Below are positions 7,803 through 16,966 of a stretch of 64,000 nt of DNA, piece by piece. The stretch spans positions 4,030,001 to 4,094,000 of the forward strand of contig NZ_CP082787.1 of the NCBI RefSeq assembly GCF_021462285.1, given 5' to 3'. Each line of letters begins with the position of its first letter. Positions within the stretch are counted from its first letter, which is position 1. The notes below the pieces were generated by a model. That model did not search any database. It was given only the letters and a program-made list of their open reading frames with translations, and was not told the origin of the DNA. The position numbers and the translations under genes were made by a program. Source of the DNA: Serratia entomophila (GTDB lineage: Bacteria > Pseudomonadota > Gammaproteobacteria > Enterobacterales > Enterobacteriaceae).

Positions 7803-9320
7803 TTATTTCTGCGGGCGCATCGCCGGGAACAGGATCACGTCGCGGATGGTGTGGCTGTTGGTAAACAGCATCACCATGCGGTCGATACCGATGCCCAGGC
7901 CTGCGGTAGGCGGCAGGCCGTGCTCCAGCGCGGTCACGTAGTCTTCGTCGTAGAACATCGCTTCGTCGTCGCCGGCGTCTTTGGCGTTCACCTGGTCGGC
8001 GAAACGCTGCGCCTGATCTTCCGCGTCGTTCAGCTCGGAGAAGCCGTTGCCGATTTCACGGCCGCCGATGAAGAACTCGAAGCGGTCGGTGATTTCCGGG
8101 TTAACGTCGTTGCGGCGCGCCAACGGGGATACTTCCGCCGGGTACTCGGTGATGAAGGTCGGCTGAATCAGATGGCTTTCCGCCACTTCTTCGAAGATCT
8201 CGGTTACGACGCGGCCAAGGCCCCAACTCTTCTCAACCTTGATGCCGATGGATTCGGCGATGGCCACCGCTTTGCCCATGTCGGCCAGGTCCGCCAGATC
8301 GGTTTCCGGGCGGTATTTCTTGATAGCCTCGGTCATGGTCAGCTTTTCAAACGGCTTGCCGAAGTCGAACACTTCGTCGCCGTACTGCACCTGGCTGTTG
8401 CCCAGCACTTTCTCGGTCAGGGTGCGGAACAGCGACTCGGTCAGCTCGATCAGGTCTTTGTAATCCGCGTAAGCCATATAGAGTTCCATCATGGTGAACT
8501 CTGGGTTATGGCGCGGAGAAACCCCTTCGTTACGGAAGTTGCGGTTGATTTCGAACACCCGCTCAAAGCCGCCGACCACCAGGCGCTTCAGGTACAGCTC
8601 AGGCGCGATACGCAGGTACATGTCGATGTCCAGCGCATTGTGGTGGGTGATGAACGGACGCGCGGAAGCCCCGCCCGGGATCACCTGCATCATTGGGGTT
8701 TCGACTTCCATGAAGCCGCGTTCCACCATGAAGTTGCGGATCGCCGCCATCACCTGAGAACGCACCTTGAAGGTATTGCGCGATTCTTCGTTGGCGATCA
8801 GGTCCAGGTAACGCTGGCGATAACGGGTTTCCTGATCGGCCAGGCCGTGGAACTTGTCCGGCAGCGGGCGCAGCGCCTTGGTCAGCAGGCGCAGTTCGGT
8901 GCAATGGATCGACAGTTCGCCGGTCTTGGTTTTGAACAGCTTGCCGCGTGCGCCGAGGATATCGCCCAGGTCCCACTTCTTGAACTGTTCGTTGTACAGG
9001 CCTTCGGCCAGATCGTCGCGCGCCACGTACAGCTGAATGCGGCCCCCCACGTCCTGCAGGGTAACGAAGGACGCCTTGCCCATGATGCGGCGGGTCATCA
9101 TACGGCCCGCCACGGTGACTTCTACGCCCAGCGCTTCCAGCTCTTCGTTTTCTTTGTCGTCGTAAGCGGCGTGCAGCTTGTCGGAGGTGGCGTCGCGGCG
9201 GAAATCGTTCGGGAACGCAATGCCGTTCTCGCGCAGGCCGGCCAGCTTCTCGCGGCGGGACTGCAGCTCGTTATTGAGATCCTGCGCCTGATCGGCGCCT
9301 TGTGGTTGTTGCTCAGACAT
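7803..9320 (-). CDS. lysS: Lysyl-tRNA synthetase
   Basis: The 505 residues are the same length as E. coli LysS. The class-II synthetase charges tRNA-Lys in the cytoplasm. An N-terminal OB-fold anticodon domain (about 60-150, [18 protein letters not shown]) precedes the catalytic core. Visible class-II motifs are motif 2 around [16 protein letters not shown] and motif 3 near [11 protein letters not shown] at the C-terminus. It follows prfB by nine bases, the conserved prfB-lysS operon. A strong terminator follows. Confidence 0.98.
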   Translation of the reverse strand: MSEQQPQGADQAQDLNNELQSRREKLAGLRENGIAFPNDFRRDATSDKLHAAYDDKENEELEALGVEVTVAGRMMTRRIMGKASFVTLQDVGGRIQLYVARDDLAEGLYNEQFKKWDLGDILGARGKLFKTKTGELSIHCTELRLLTKALRPLPDKFHGLADQETRYRQRYLDLIANEESRNTFKVRSQVMAAIRNFMVERGFMEVETPMMQVIPGGASARPFITHHNALDIDMYLRIAPELYLKRLVVGGFERVFEINRNFRNEGVSPRHNPEFTMMELYMAYADYKDLIELTESLFRTLTEKVLGNSQVQYGDEVFDFGKPFEKLTMTEAIKKYRPETDLADLADMGKAVAIAESIGIKVEKSWGLGRVVTEIFEEVAESHLIQPTFITEYPAEVSPLARRNDVNPEITDRFEFFIGGREIGNGFSELNDAEDQAQRFADQVNAKDAGDDEAMFYDEDYVTALEHGLPPTAGLGIGIDRMVMLFTNSHTIRDVILFPAMRPQK

Positions 9321-9329
9321 TTCGGTTCC

Positions 9330-10428
9330 TCATAACCCGGCTTTCAAACTTGCTTCAATGAATTTATCCAGGTCGCCATCCAGTACGGCCTGCGTGTTAC
9401 GCGTTTCAACGTTGGTGCGCAGATCTTTAATGCGGGCGTCATCCAGCACGTAAGAACGGATCTGGCTGCCCCAGCCGATGTCGGACTTGTTGTCTTCCAT
9501 CGTCTGCTTATCAGCATTTTTCTTTTGCATCTCAAACTCGTACAGCTTGGCTCGCAGCTGTTTAAACGCTTGATCCTTGTTCTTATGCTGAGAACGGTCG
9601 TTCTGGCACTGCACCACGATGTTGGTTGGCAAGTGAGTGATACGCACCGCAGATTCGGTTTTGTTCACGTGCTGGCCGCCCGCACCGGAAGCGCGGTATA
9701 CGTCGATACGCAGGTCTGCCGGGTTGATTTCGATATCGATATCGTCGTCCACTTCCGGGTAGATGAACACCGAACTGAACGAGGTATGGCGGCGGCCGCC
9801 GGAGTCGAACGGGCTCTTGCGCACCAGGCGATGCACGCCGGTTTCAGTGCGCAACCAGCCGAACGCGTAGTCGCCGATGATCTTGATGGTGGCGGATTTC
9901 AGGCCCGCGACGTCGCCGTCGGACTCTTCGATCACTTCGGTCTTGAAGCCCTTGGCTTCGGCCCAGCGCAGATACATGCGCAGCAGCATGCTGGCCCAGT
10001 CTTGCGCTTCGGTGCCGCCGGAACCGGCCTGGATGTCCAGGTAGCAGTCGGCGCTGTCGTATTCGCCGGAGAACATGCGGCGGAACTCCAGCTGATCCAG
10101 CTTGCTCATCAGCTGATCGAGCTCGGCCACCGCTTCGTTGAAGGTTTCTTCGTCTTCGGCTTCCACCGCCAGTTCCAGCAGGCCGCTGACGTCTTCGCCG
10201 CCCTGCTCCAGCTGGTCGATGGTTTCAACGATGGCTTCCAGCGCCGCGCGCTCTTTGCCCAGCGCCTGTGCCCGCTCGGGTTCGTTCCACACGTCAGGCT
10301 GTTCCAGCTCGGCGTTGACTTCTTCTAGGCGTTCTTTCTTGGCATCATAGTCAAAGATACCCCCTAAGAACGGCAGTCCGCTCGGACAGGTCCTGAATTC
10401 GGTTTTTTACCGGATTAATTTCAAACAT
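9330..10428 (-). CDS. prfB: Peptide chain release factor 2 (programmed +1 frameshift)
   Basis: Translation starts at the ATG at 10428 ([12 protein letters not shown]). It meets an in-frame TGA at 10351-10353 after 25 codons and continues after a +1 shift to give 365 residues, the E. coli RF2 length. RF2 releases peptides at UGA and UAA. The stop-recognition tripeptide SPF ([11 protein letters not shown]) and the catalytic GGQ ([10 protein letters not shown]) are present. The residue equivalent to E. coli K-12 Thr246 is Ala (RASGAGGQ), as in most bacteria. Any annotation starting at the internal ATG at 10292 would lack the N-terminus. It is co-transcribed with lysS. Confidence 0.97.
10350..10365 (-). 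promoter_or_regulatory. RF2 autoregulatory frameshift site
   Basis: The minus strand reads AGGGGGTATCTTTGAC. It comprises an internal Shine-Dalgarno (AGGGGG, 10360-10365), the slippery CTT and the TGA followed by C. When RF2 is scarce the ribosome shifts +1 and makes more RF2. This is the classical arrangement. Confidence 0.97.
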
Positions 10429-10628
10429 GGTTTTTGCGTTCTTTTTCGTTGATGTCGTCGATGGCGAAATGCCATTGGAACCGATAATTCTAACGGATCC
10501 AGGCGTCAGTTTATAGCGAGTTGCTCAGTTTTTGTGGCGATCGGGCGGCAAAGCATGTGGCAGGGAGAGCCGGAATTTCGTCAGCGTTTTCTTGCCGACG
10601 TCAACCACACCGTTAAGCTGTTTAAGTA

Positions 10629-10659
10629 TTGAGCACCCTAGTCATTAAGACTATAGTCA
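10629..10659 (+). promoter_or_regulatory. Promoter and palindromic operator of the RelE/XRE pair
   Basis: TTGAGC (10629-10634) and TATAGT (10652-10657) are separated by exactly 17 bases, a near-consensus sigma-70 promoter. The perfect palindrome GACTATAGTC (10649-10658) covers the -10. TAGTCA is repeated at 10639 and 10654. This fits autorepression by the antitoxin. It also rules out translation from the upstream part of the open frame. Confidence 0.65.
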
Positions 10660-10694
10660 CAACGATGACTTCAACAGGGACAGGCGGTGCCAAA

Positions 10695-11081
10695 ATGGAC
10701 ATTTTCATCACGGATGATTTCGACAAATTTATGAAGAAAAATCGCATCGTCGATCAAAAGATTTGCACGGCGGCTCACGAACTCGAACACGGCAACCATG
10801 ACGGCGATCTGGGCGGCGGCGTATACAAGAAACGCCTTCCGCTCAATCGGGGTAAACGGGGTGGCGCTCGCTCCATCGTGGCGTTTAAACGCGGACGCCA
10901 TCAGTATTTTGTTGATGGATGGCTGAAAAACGCCGTGAAACAGAGCGGCGCAAAAGAAATTAATGATGATGAATTGACAACCTATCGCGAGCTTGCCAGA
11001 GACTTTCTTGCCATGCCGCCGGAAATTATCAAACGGGCCATCGATAGCGGTTACCTGCGAGAGGTAAAATGCGATGACTGA
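10695..11081 (+). CDS. RelE-family toxin of a type II toxin-antitoxin pair
   Basis: The frame is open from 10629, but the promoter lies inside it, so the ATG at 10695 (AGGCGG seven bases upstream) is chosen, giving 128 residues. The basic core (LGGGVYKKRLPLNRGKRGGARSIV and a following AFKRGRHQYFVDGW) matches the PF06296-type RelE toxins, which are ribosome-dependent mRNA interferases. The antitoxin start overlaps its stop by eight bases. The order toxin then antitoxin is as in HigBA-like modules. It is inserted between prfB and recJ, which are not separated this way in E. coli. Confidence 0.8.
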   Translation: MDIFITDDFDKFMKKNRIVDQKICTAAHELEHGNHDGDLGGGVYKKRLPLNRGKRGGARSIVAFKRGRHQYFVDGWLKNAVKQSGAKEINDDELTTYRELARDFLAMPPEIIKRAIDSGYLREVKCDD

Positions 11082-11418
11082 TAATCGCCTGCTCAGACTG
11101 CAAAAAATGGCGCAACGTTTTTATGAGATCGGCGCAGTGTCAGGCGACACCCTGCGCAGCATCGATGCGCGCGTACAGGCGCAGGAGCAAAATGCACGGC
11201 GTGAACAGCATGAACAAATGGACGGTGCACGCATCAAAATGCTGCGCAAACGGCTCGGTTTGAGCCAGGCCGATCTGGCGGCCGTGGTCAACATGTCGAC
11301 CACCAGCGTACAGAAATGGGAACGTAACGCGGTAAAACCTCAGGGTTCTGCGCTCAGAATGCTGGAAATTATTGAGCAGAAAGGCGTCGCCAGCCTGATT
11401 ATTCCGCCACGGAACTGA
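11074..11418 (+). CDS. XRE-family antitoxin
   Basis: This 114-residue partner of the upstream toxin has a helical N-terminal half of about 50 residues (MAQRFYEIGAVSGDTLRSID). It is followed by a helix-turn-helix at about 53-110 (MLRKRLGLSQADLAAVVNMS, then TSVQKWERNAVKP). The DNA-binding domain should repress the shared promoter at the palindrome around 10649-10658, and the rest should neutralise the toxin. Overlapping reading frames indicate translational coupling. Confidence 0.85.
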   Translation: MTDNRLLRLQKMAQRFYEIGAVSGDTLRSIDARVQAQEQNARREQHEQMDGARIKMLRKRLGLSQADLAAVVNMSTTSVQKWERNAVKPQGSALRMLEIIEQKGVASLIIPPRN

Positions 11419-11424
11419 TGGGTG

Positions 11425-11459
11425 CGTTCAGGCACGGGTTACTTGCCGGTGCCTGAACG
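11425..11459. terminator. Bidirectional terminator between antitoxin and recJ
   Basis: A perfect 11-bp stem, CGTTCAGGCAC (11425-11435) with GTGCCTGAACG (11449-11459), lies between convergent genes. There is no long T-run on either side. Confidence 0.55.
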
Positions 11460-11470
11460 TCAATTTCGCC

Positions 11471-13204
11471 TCAACGCGGCCAAAGGTGCTGGATCAGCAG
11501 TTGCACGTTGCGGTTGCCGCGGAACTCGTTGACGTCGAGCTTGTAGGCCAGCTCCACCTCGCGCACGCTGCTGTCCGGCCACAGGGTGGTGTCCACGTTG
11601 AAGGCGATGCCGTCGAGCAGCGGCCCGCCGCCGAGCGGTTCGACCATCAGCTTCAGGTGTTTCTCGCCCACCAGCCGCTGCTGCAGGATGCGGAACTTGC
11701 CGTCGAAGGTCGGTTCCGGGAACGCCTGGCCCCAGGGCCCGCCCTCGCGCAGCAGCTCCGCCGTGCTCAGCGACAGCTCCTGCATCGCCAGCTCGCCGTC
11801 GGACCAAATCACCCCCTCCAGCATCGCCGGATCGAGCCATTCGCCCACCAGCTCGCCGAAGCGCTGGCGGAACTCGTCGAATTTTGCCTCCTCCAGCGAC
11901 AGCCCGGCCGCCATCGCATGGCCGCCGAACTTCATCATCAGGCCGGGATTCAGGGTATCCAGCCGCTCCAGCGCGTCGCGCATGTGCAGCCCGGCCACCG
12001 AACGGCCGGAGCCCTTCAGAATGCCGTCGCCCGCCGGGGCGAAGGCGATCACCGGCCGGTGAAAACGTTCTTTGATGCGCGAAGCCAGAATGCCCACCAC
12101 GCCCTGATGCCATTCCGGATGGTACATCGCCAGCCCGTAAGGCAGCTCGGCGCTGCTGCGCTCCAGCTGGTCGCACAGCGCCAGCGCCTCCACCTGCATG
12201 CCCTGCTCAATCTCGCGCCGCGTCTGGTTCAACGCGTCGAGATCGTTGGCCAACATGCGCGCCTGGGCGATGTCGTCGCTCAGCAGCAGCGCCACCCCGA
12301 CCGACATGTCGTCCAGCCGCCCGGCGGCGTTGAGCCGCGGGCCGAGCGCAAAACCGAGATCGTTGGCCGCCAGCTGGCGCGCATCGCGGTTGGCGACCTC
12401 CAGCAGCGCGCGAATGCCCGGCCGGCACTTGCCGGCGCGGATGCGGTTCAGGCCCTGGTACACCAGAATGCGGTTGTTGGCGTCCAGCGGCACCACGTCG
12501 GCCACGGTGCCGAGCGCCACCAGATCCAGCAGCTCCGCCAGATTGGGCATCGCCAACGTGCGCTGCTCAAACCAGCCGCCGTCGCGCAGCCGGGCGCGCA
12601 GCGCCAGCATCAGATAGAAAGCGACGCCTACTCCGGCCAAGGATTTGGAAGGGAATTCACAGCCGCGCAGGTTGGGGTTGACGATAGCCTCGGCCGCCGG
12701 CAGGGTTTCCCCCGGCAGGTGGTGATCGGTCACCAGCACCTGCATGCCCTTGGCGTGCGCCACGTCGACCCCGGCGTGCGAGGAGATGCCGTTATCGACG
12801 GTCAGGATCAGTTCTGCGCCGCGCGCCGCCGCCTGCTCCACGACCTCGGGGCTCAGGCCGTAGCCGTCCTCAAAGCGGTTCGGCACCAGGTAATCAACGG
12901 CGCCGCCGCCCATGCTACGCAGCGCCAGCACCGTCAGCGCGGTGCTGGTGGCGCCGTCGGCGTCGAAATCCCCCACCACCATGATGCGGCGCCCGTCGGC
13001 CAGCGCCTGCTGCAAAATGCCGACGGCGTCGTCGATGCCGTCCAGCTGCTGCCAGGGCAGCATGCCCTTGACGCTGCGTTCCAGCTCCTGCTCAGCCTGC
13101 ACGCCGCGCAGCGCGTACAAACGGCGCAACAGCGGCGGCAGACTGGCGGGCAGATGGCTGTCGTCCACCGCCGGCCGGCGGCGTAATTGTGTTTTGATAC
13201 TCAC
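11471..13204 (-). CDS. recJ: Single-strand-specific exonuclease RecJ
   Basis: The 577-residue 5'-3' exonuclease acts on single-stranded DNA in RecF recombination, base-excision and mismatch repair. DHH-family metal motifs are clear: VVGDFDADGATS (about 75-86), VTVDNGISSH, VTDHHLPG (the DHH motif) and GTVADVVPLD. The DHHA1 region KFGGHAMAAGLSL follows. It aligns along its whole length with E. coli RecJ. The start is a GTG (13204), six bases after the dsbC stop. This is the conserved xerD-dsbC-recJ operon. Confidence 0.97.
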   Translation of the reverse strand: MSIKTQLRRRPAVDDSHLPASLPPLLRRLYALRGVQAEQELERSVKGMLPWQQLDGIDDAVGILQQALADGRRIMVVGDFDADGATSTALTVLALRSMGGGAVDYLVPNRFEDGYGLSPEVVEQAAARGAELILTVDNGISSHAGVDVAHAKGMQVLVTDHHLPGETLPAAEAIVNPNLRGCEFPSKSLAGVGVAFYLMLALRARLRDGGWFEQRTLAMPNLAELLDLVALGTVADVVPLDANNRILVYQGLNRIRAGKCRPGIRALLEVANRDARQLAANDLGFALGPRLNAAGRLDDMSVGVALLLSDDIAQARMLANDLDALNQTRREIEQGMQVEALALCDQLERSSAELPYGLAMYHPEWHQGVVGILASRIKERFHRPVIAFAPAGDGILKGSGRSVAGLHMRDALERLDTLNPGLMMKFGGHAMAAGLSLEEAKFDEFRQRFGELVGEWLDPAMLEGVIWSDGELAMQELSLSTAELLREGGPWGQAFPEPTFDGKFRILQQRLVGEKHLKLMVEPLGGGPLLDGIAFNVDTTLWPDSSVREVELAYKLDVNEFRGNRNVQLLIQHLWPR

Positions 13205-13210
13205 CGGCGA

Positions 13211-13927
13211 TTAACCACCGGCTTTGGTGGCGGCCTGATGGGCGTCCAGCATGGCGGCCATCTCTTTCGGCCCCTGGTAGCCAGGGATCATCATGCCGTT
13301 TTCCAGGATGATCGCCGGAGTGCCCTGAATGCCGAACTGCACGCCGAGCGCATAATGTTTGCTGATGTCGGTTTTGCAGGTCGCCGGCGATACCGCATCG
13401 CCCTTCATGGCGGTGTCAAAGGCCTTGGCCTTGTCGGCGGTGCACCAGATAGACTGCATGTCTTTTTCGGCCTGCGATGCCAGCCCCTGGCGCGGGAACG
13501 CCAGATAACGCACGGTAATGCCCAGATCGTTATACTCTTTCATCTGCTGGTGCAGCTTGTGGCAATAGCCGCAGGTGATGTCGGTAAACACGGTAATCAC
13601 GTGCCTTTCCTTCGGCGCCTTGTACACGATCATCTGATCTTTCAGCGCGTCCAGCTTGGCGCCCAGCAGCTGATTGGTCACGTTCACCGGTTCCTTGCCG
13701 CTGACGTCGTACAGCGGGCCCTGCAGAACGTGTTTGCCGTCGTCGGAAACATAGAGCACGCCGCTGTCGGTCAGCACGGTTTTCAGGCCGCTGACCGGCG
13801 AAGGCTGCACGTCCGCCTGCTGAATGCCCAGGCTGCCGAGCGCTTTTTTGATTGCCGCGTCATCGGCATGCGCCGCACCGGTTACCGAAGCCACCAGCAG
13901 AGAGAGCAGCATTAAACCTTTTTTCAT
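13211..13927 (-). CDS. dsbC: Thiol:disulfide interchange protein DsbC
   Basis: The 238-residue periplasmic disulfide isomerase has a signal peptide of about 21 residues (MKKGLMLLSLLVASVTGAAHA). An N-terminal dimerisation domain is followed by a thioredoxin-fold domain with the active site CGYC in FTDITCGYCHKLH. A second cysteine pair (WCTADKAK and TCKTDIS) stabilises the fold. It rearranges wrong disulfides and is kept reduced by DsbD. It lies between xerD and recJ as in E. coli. Confidence 0.97.
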   Translation of the reverse strand: MKKGLMLLSLLVASVTGAAHADDAAIKKALGSLGIQQADVQPSPVSGLKTVLTDSGVLYVSDDGKHVLQGPLYDVSGKEPVNVTNQLLGAKLDALKDQMIVYKAPKERHVITVFTDITCGYCHKLHQQMKEYNDLGITVRYLAFPRQGLASQAEKDMQSIWCTADKAKAFDTAMKGDAVSPATCKTDISKHYALGVQFGIQGTPAIILENGMMIPGYQGPKEMAAMLDAHQAATKAGG

Positions 13928-13954
13928 CGTTCCAATCCTTTCGAACCCGGCGCG

Positions 13955-14854
13955 TCAGGCGCGCGGGTGATGCTGTTGATGTAGCTGTTTCAGTCGTTCG
14001 GTCGCTACATGAGTATAAATTTGCGTGGTAGAGAGGTCGCTGTGCCCCAATAACATCTGTACGACACGAAGATCGGCCCCATGGTTCAGCAAATGGGTGG
14101 CGAATGCGTGCCGCAGCACGTGCGGCGACAATCGCTCGCTGTCGATGCCCGCAAGGATCGCATAGTGTTTGATGCGATGCCAGAACGTCTGTCGGGTCAT
14201 TTGCTGGCTGCGGTTGCTGGGGAACAGCACGTCCAGCGCCTGGCCGTTGACCAACCACGGGCGGCCATGCTCCAGATAGTTTTCTATCCAGTACACCGCC
14301 TCTTCGCCCAGCGGCACCAGCCGCTCCTTATTGCCTTTGCCGATCACCCGCACCACGCCCTGGCGCAGGCTGACGTCGCTGATGGTCAACCCCACCAGCT
14401 CGGACACCCGCAGGCCGGTGGCGTACAGCACCTCGAGCATCGCCTTGTCGCGCAGCTCCAGCGGCTGATCGACACAGGGCGCCTGCAGCAAGGCATCGAC
14501 CTGCGCTTCGCTCAGATCCTTCGGCAACCGCTGCGGCAGCTTCGGCGAAGCCAGCAGCGCGGTCGGATCGTCCTCACGCAGCTTTTCACGGTACAGGTAC
14601 TGGAACAGGCGACGCATGGCGCTCAGCAGGCGCGCGGAGCTGGTGGCCTTATAGCCGCCGTCCACCCGTTCGGCGAGAAACGCCTGCAGATCCAACGCCT
14701 GCGCCTCCAGCAACGGGGTATTCTGATGGTTAAGCCAGGCGACCAGCGCCTGCAAATCCAGCCGATAGGAGGCCAGCGTATTTTCCGCCAGATTGCGCTC
14801 AAGCCACAGCGCATCCAGGAATTGCTCAATCAGCGCATGATCCTGCTGTTGCAC
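13955..14854 (-). CDS. xerD: Tyrosine recombinase XerD
   Basis: The 299 residues are the usual XerD length. The enzyme resolves chromosome dimers at dif with XerC under FtsK control. An N-terminal SAM-like DNA-binding domain (about 1-85) precedes the catalytic domain. The catalytic set is visible: Arg in ATGLRVSELVGL, HVLRHAFATH (H-x-x-R), LLGHSDLSTTQIYTHV with the nucleophile Tyr. It is the first gene of xerD-dsbC-recJ and is divergent from fldB. Confidence 0.97.
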   Translation of the reverse strand: MQQQDHALIEQFLDALWLERNLAENTLASYRLDLQALVAWLNHQNTPLLEAQALDLQAFLAERVDGGYKATSSARLLSAMRRLFQYLYREKLREDDPTALLASPKLPQRLPKDLSEAQVDALLQAPCVDQPLELRDKAMLEVLYATGLRVSELVGLTISDVSLRQGVVRVIGKGNKERLVPLGEEAVYWIENYLEHGRPWLVNGQALDVLFPSNRSQQMTRQTFWHRIKHYAILAGIDSERLSPHVLRHAFATHLLNHGADLRVVQMLLGHSDLSTTQIYTHVATERLKQLHQQHHPRA

Positions 14855-14960
14855 GCGGTCCTCTCTTTGTTACGTTTCCACCTGAGCCATTATGCCTTAA
14901 GCGGCGGCAAATCAGGTATACTCGCTGCAATTCTATAAATGGCACTATAACGGTTTAAAC

Positions 14961-15479
14961 ATGAAGATTGGTCTGTTTTACGGCTCCAGCACCTGCTACA
15001 CCGAGATGGCGGCAGAAAAAATCCGTGAGATTCTGGGTGAAGACCTGGTCGACCTGCACAACCTGAAAGACGTCTCCCCCAAGCTGATGGAAGACTATTC
15101 CATCCTGATCCTCGGCATCCCGACCTGGGACTTCGGCGAACTGCAGGAAGACTGGGAAGCCATCTGGCCGCAGCTTGCGGAGCTGGACCTGAAAGGGAAA
15201 ATCGTCGCCATGTACGGCATGGGCGATCAGTTGGGTTACGGTGAATGGTTCCTCGACGCGCTGGGCATGCTGCACGATCGGATAGCGCCGCTTGGGGTGC
15301 AGTTTATCGGCTTCTGGCCGATCGACGGTTTTGAGTTCACCAGCCCCAAACCGCTGAGCGCCGACGGCAAACGCTTTGTCGGCCTGGCGCTCGACGAAGT
15401 CAATCAATACGACATGAGCGAAGATCGCCTGCAGCAGTGGTGCGAACAGATCCTGCTGGAGATGGAACCGCTGCTGTAA
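14961..15479 (+). CDS. fldB: Flavodoxin FldB
   Basis: The 172-residue long-chain flavodoxin carries electrons on FMN. The phosphate loop is [11 protein letters not shown] (about 7-17), where classical flavodoxins have TGxTxT-like residues. The FMN-stacking segments [13 protein letters not shown] and [14 protein letters not shown] follow. FldB is distinguished from FldA by this loop and by the genome position next to xerD. A TATA-rich promoter lies in the 106 bases shared with xerD. Confidence 0.95.
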   Translation: MKIGLFYGSSTCYTEMAAEKIREILGEDLVDLHNLKDVSPKLMEDYSILILGIPTWDFGELQEDWEAIWPQLAELDLKGKIVAMYGMGDQLGYGEWFLDALGMLHDRIAPLGVQFIGFWPIDGFEFTSPKPLSADGKRFVGLALDEVNQYDMSEDRLQQWCEQILLEMEPLL

Positions 15480-15486
15480 CCATTCC

Positions 15487-15505
15487 GGGCGCGTGCACCG
15501 CGCCC
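15487..15505. terminator. Hairpin between fldB and creD
   Basis: A 7-bp GC stem (GGGCGCG / CGCGCCC) with loop TGCAC sits between convergent genes. There is no T-run, so it is a weak or factor-assisted terminator. Confidence 0.4.
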
Positions 15506-15515
15506 GCTCCTCCGC

Positions 15516-16883
15516 TTATTTCCACAACCGGAAACGCTGTTCGCCGGCGTCGCCGTCGCCGTCTGGCGCTTCTGCGGCCAGGCGCGCCGGATCGGCGACC
15601 CGATACCAGTCCAGCTTGCGCGTCAGCAGCATGATCCCCGCCAGAATGGCGAACAGCAGCACCGCCCCCAGCACCAGCGCGTTATCTTCCGACTGCAGCA
15701 GCAGGTACAGCACCCCATACAGCGACAGCAGGCTGGCGGCGAACAGGGTTCCACGCAGTTTGCCGCGCAGCACCGCGCTGAGGTAAAAAGCGATCAGCCC
15801 GCTACAGGCGACGCTGGCCAGCAGATAGGCGGCGGCGAAGCCAAAGTGCTCGGAGAACGCCAGCAAAATCAGGTAGAACAGCGCCAACGCCGCGCCAACC
15901 AGCAGATACTGAATCGGGTGCACCCGCAGCCCGGTCAGGGACTCGAACAAGAAGAACGCCATAAACGTCAGCCCGATGAACAATACGGCGTATTTCACCG
16001 CGCGCTCGGTCAGCTGATAGTGATCGACAGGCTCTATCAGGCTGGCGCTGAAGGCCGGCAGCTTGTCTTCATCGATAGCGCTATCGTCATAGTGAAAGGC
16101 GCTGTTGATGTTGTTGGCAAACCAGGTGCTGCGCCAGCGCGCGCTGAAGCCCTGCTCCGTCACCTTGCGTTCGTCCGGCAGGAAATTGCCGAGGAAGTTC
16201 GGATGCGGCCAGTTGCTTTGCAGGCGCAGTTCGGTGCTGCGGCCCAGCGGCACCAGCGACAGGCTGCTGGTGCCCGCCAGCGTCAGGGTGAAGTCGGCGT
16301 TCAGCCCCGCCTTCTGCAGCGCAACCAGCGTCAGCGGCGCATGAATGCCCTGCGGAAACAGGTTGAGGCCGGTGCCCGGCTCAAACGGCACCGGTTGCGC
16401 CGCGTTCAACGGAGAGATGCTCTTGATGCCGCGCGAATCGCTCAGCGCCACCAACAGGAACGGCTGTTCCAGCGTGACGCTGCTGCGCTGCAAATCCGTC
16501 AAATCCGGCTGGCCGAACTGCGCCTTAACATTCAGCGGCCCCTGATAAACCTGAGTTTTATAAATGCCCAGCTTACGCACCTCAACGTTCGGCGCACCGT
16601 TCACCTGCAGACTCTCCGGCAGCAAATAGCGATGATGGCGCACCCGCTGCACCACCGTCTGCCCTTTGTCGTCTTTCTTCTCTTCCCGTTCGACATAAGG
16701 AATGACGATCAGCGGGCCGAGGATGCGCTGCGCCCGGCTGGTGCTTTCGCTCACCTGCCCGACCACGCTCTGGCGATAGCCGCTGCGCTCTTCGATTACG
16801 TTCATCAATTGGGCCACGGGAACGATCATGACGATCATCAACCCCAGCAGCGTGGCTATTTTCCAAAAAAGTACCGATTTCAT
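15516..16883 (-). CDS. creD: Inner-membrane protein CreD
   Basis: The 455-residue CreD (Inner membrane protein CET) is the main output of the CreBC two-component system. It is linked to envelope integrity and beta-lactam response in enterobacteria and relatives. An N-terminal membrane helix (about 5-25) precedes a large periplasmic domain (to about 310). A cluster of helices follows to about 430 (YAVLFIGLTFMAFFLF onward). The gene lies 83 bases after creC, with a perfect CreB tag between them. Confidence 0.95.
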   Translation of the reverse strand: MKSVLFWKIATLLGLMIVMIVPVAQLMNVIEERSGYRQSVVGQVSESTSRAQRILGPLIVIPYVEREEKKDDKGQTVVQRVRHHRYLLPESLQVNGAPNVEVRKLGIYKTQVYQGPLNVKAQFGQPDLTDLQRSSVTLEQPFLLVALSDSRGIKSISPLNAAQPVPFEPGTGLNLFPQGIHAPLTLVALQKAGLNADFTLTLAGTSSLSLVPLGRSTELRLQSNWPHPNFLGNFLPDERKVTEQGFSARWRSTWFANNINSAFHYDDSAIDEDKLPAFSASLIEPVDHYQLTERAVKYAVLFIGLTFMAFFLFESLTGLRVHPIQYLLVGAALALFYLILLAFSEHFGFAAAYLLASVACSGLIAFYLSAVLRGKLRGTLFAASLLSLYGVLYLLLQSEDNALVLGAVLLFAILAGIMLLTRKLDWYRVADPARLAAEAPDGDGDAGEQRFRLWK

Positions 16884-16949
16884 CCTGTGCGCTCCTTATA
16901 GGTAATGGCGCCAGAATAAAACCCGCAGGTGAATTCAAAATGTGGCTAT

Positions 16950-16965
16950 GTGAAGGGACGGTGAA
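16950..16965 (-). promoter_or_regulatory. CreB recognition tag upstream of creD
   Basis: The minus strand reads TTCAC-CGTCCC-TTCAC, a perfect match to the published cre tag TTCACnnnnnnTTCAC. It lies between the creC stop and the creD start. A further TTCAC half-site is at 16929-16933, about two helical turns away. creD should therefore have its own CreB-activated promoter. Confidence 0.85.
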
Positions 16966-16966
16966 G

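Noticed and set aside
7851-9335. 494-codon plus-strand open frame
   Set aside because: It is the antisense of lysS, His/Val/Gln-rich with no family resemblance; a product of high-GC codon bias.
11486-13186. 566-codon plus-strand open frame
   Set aside because: Antisense of recJ; low-complexity composition.
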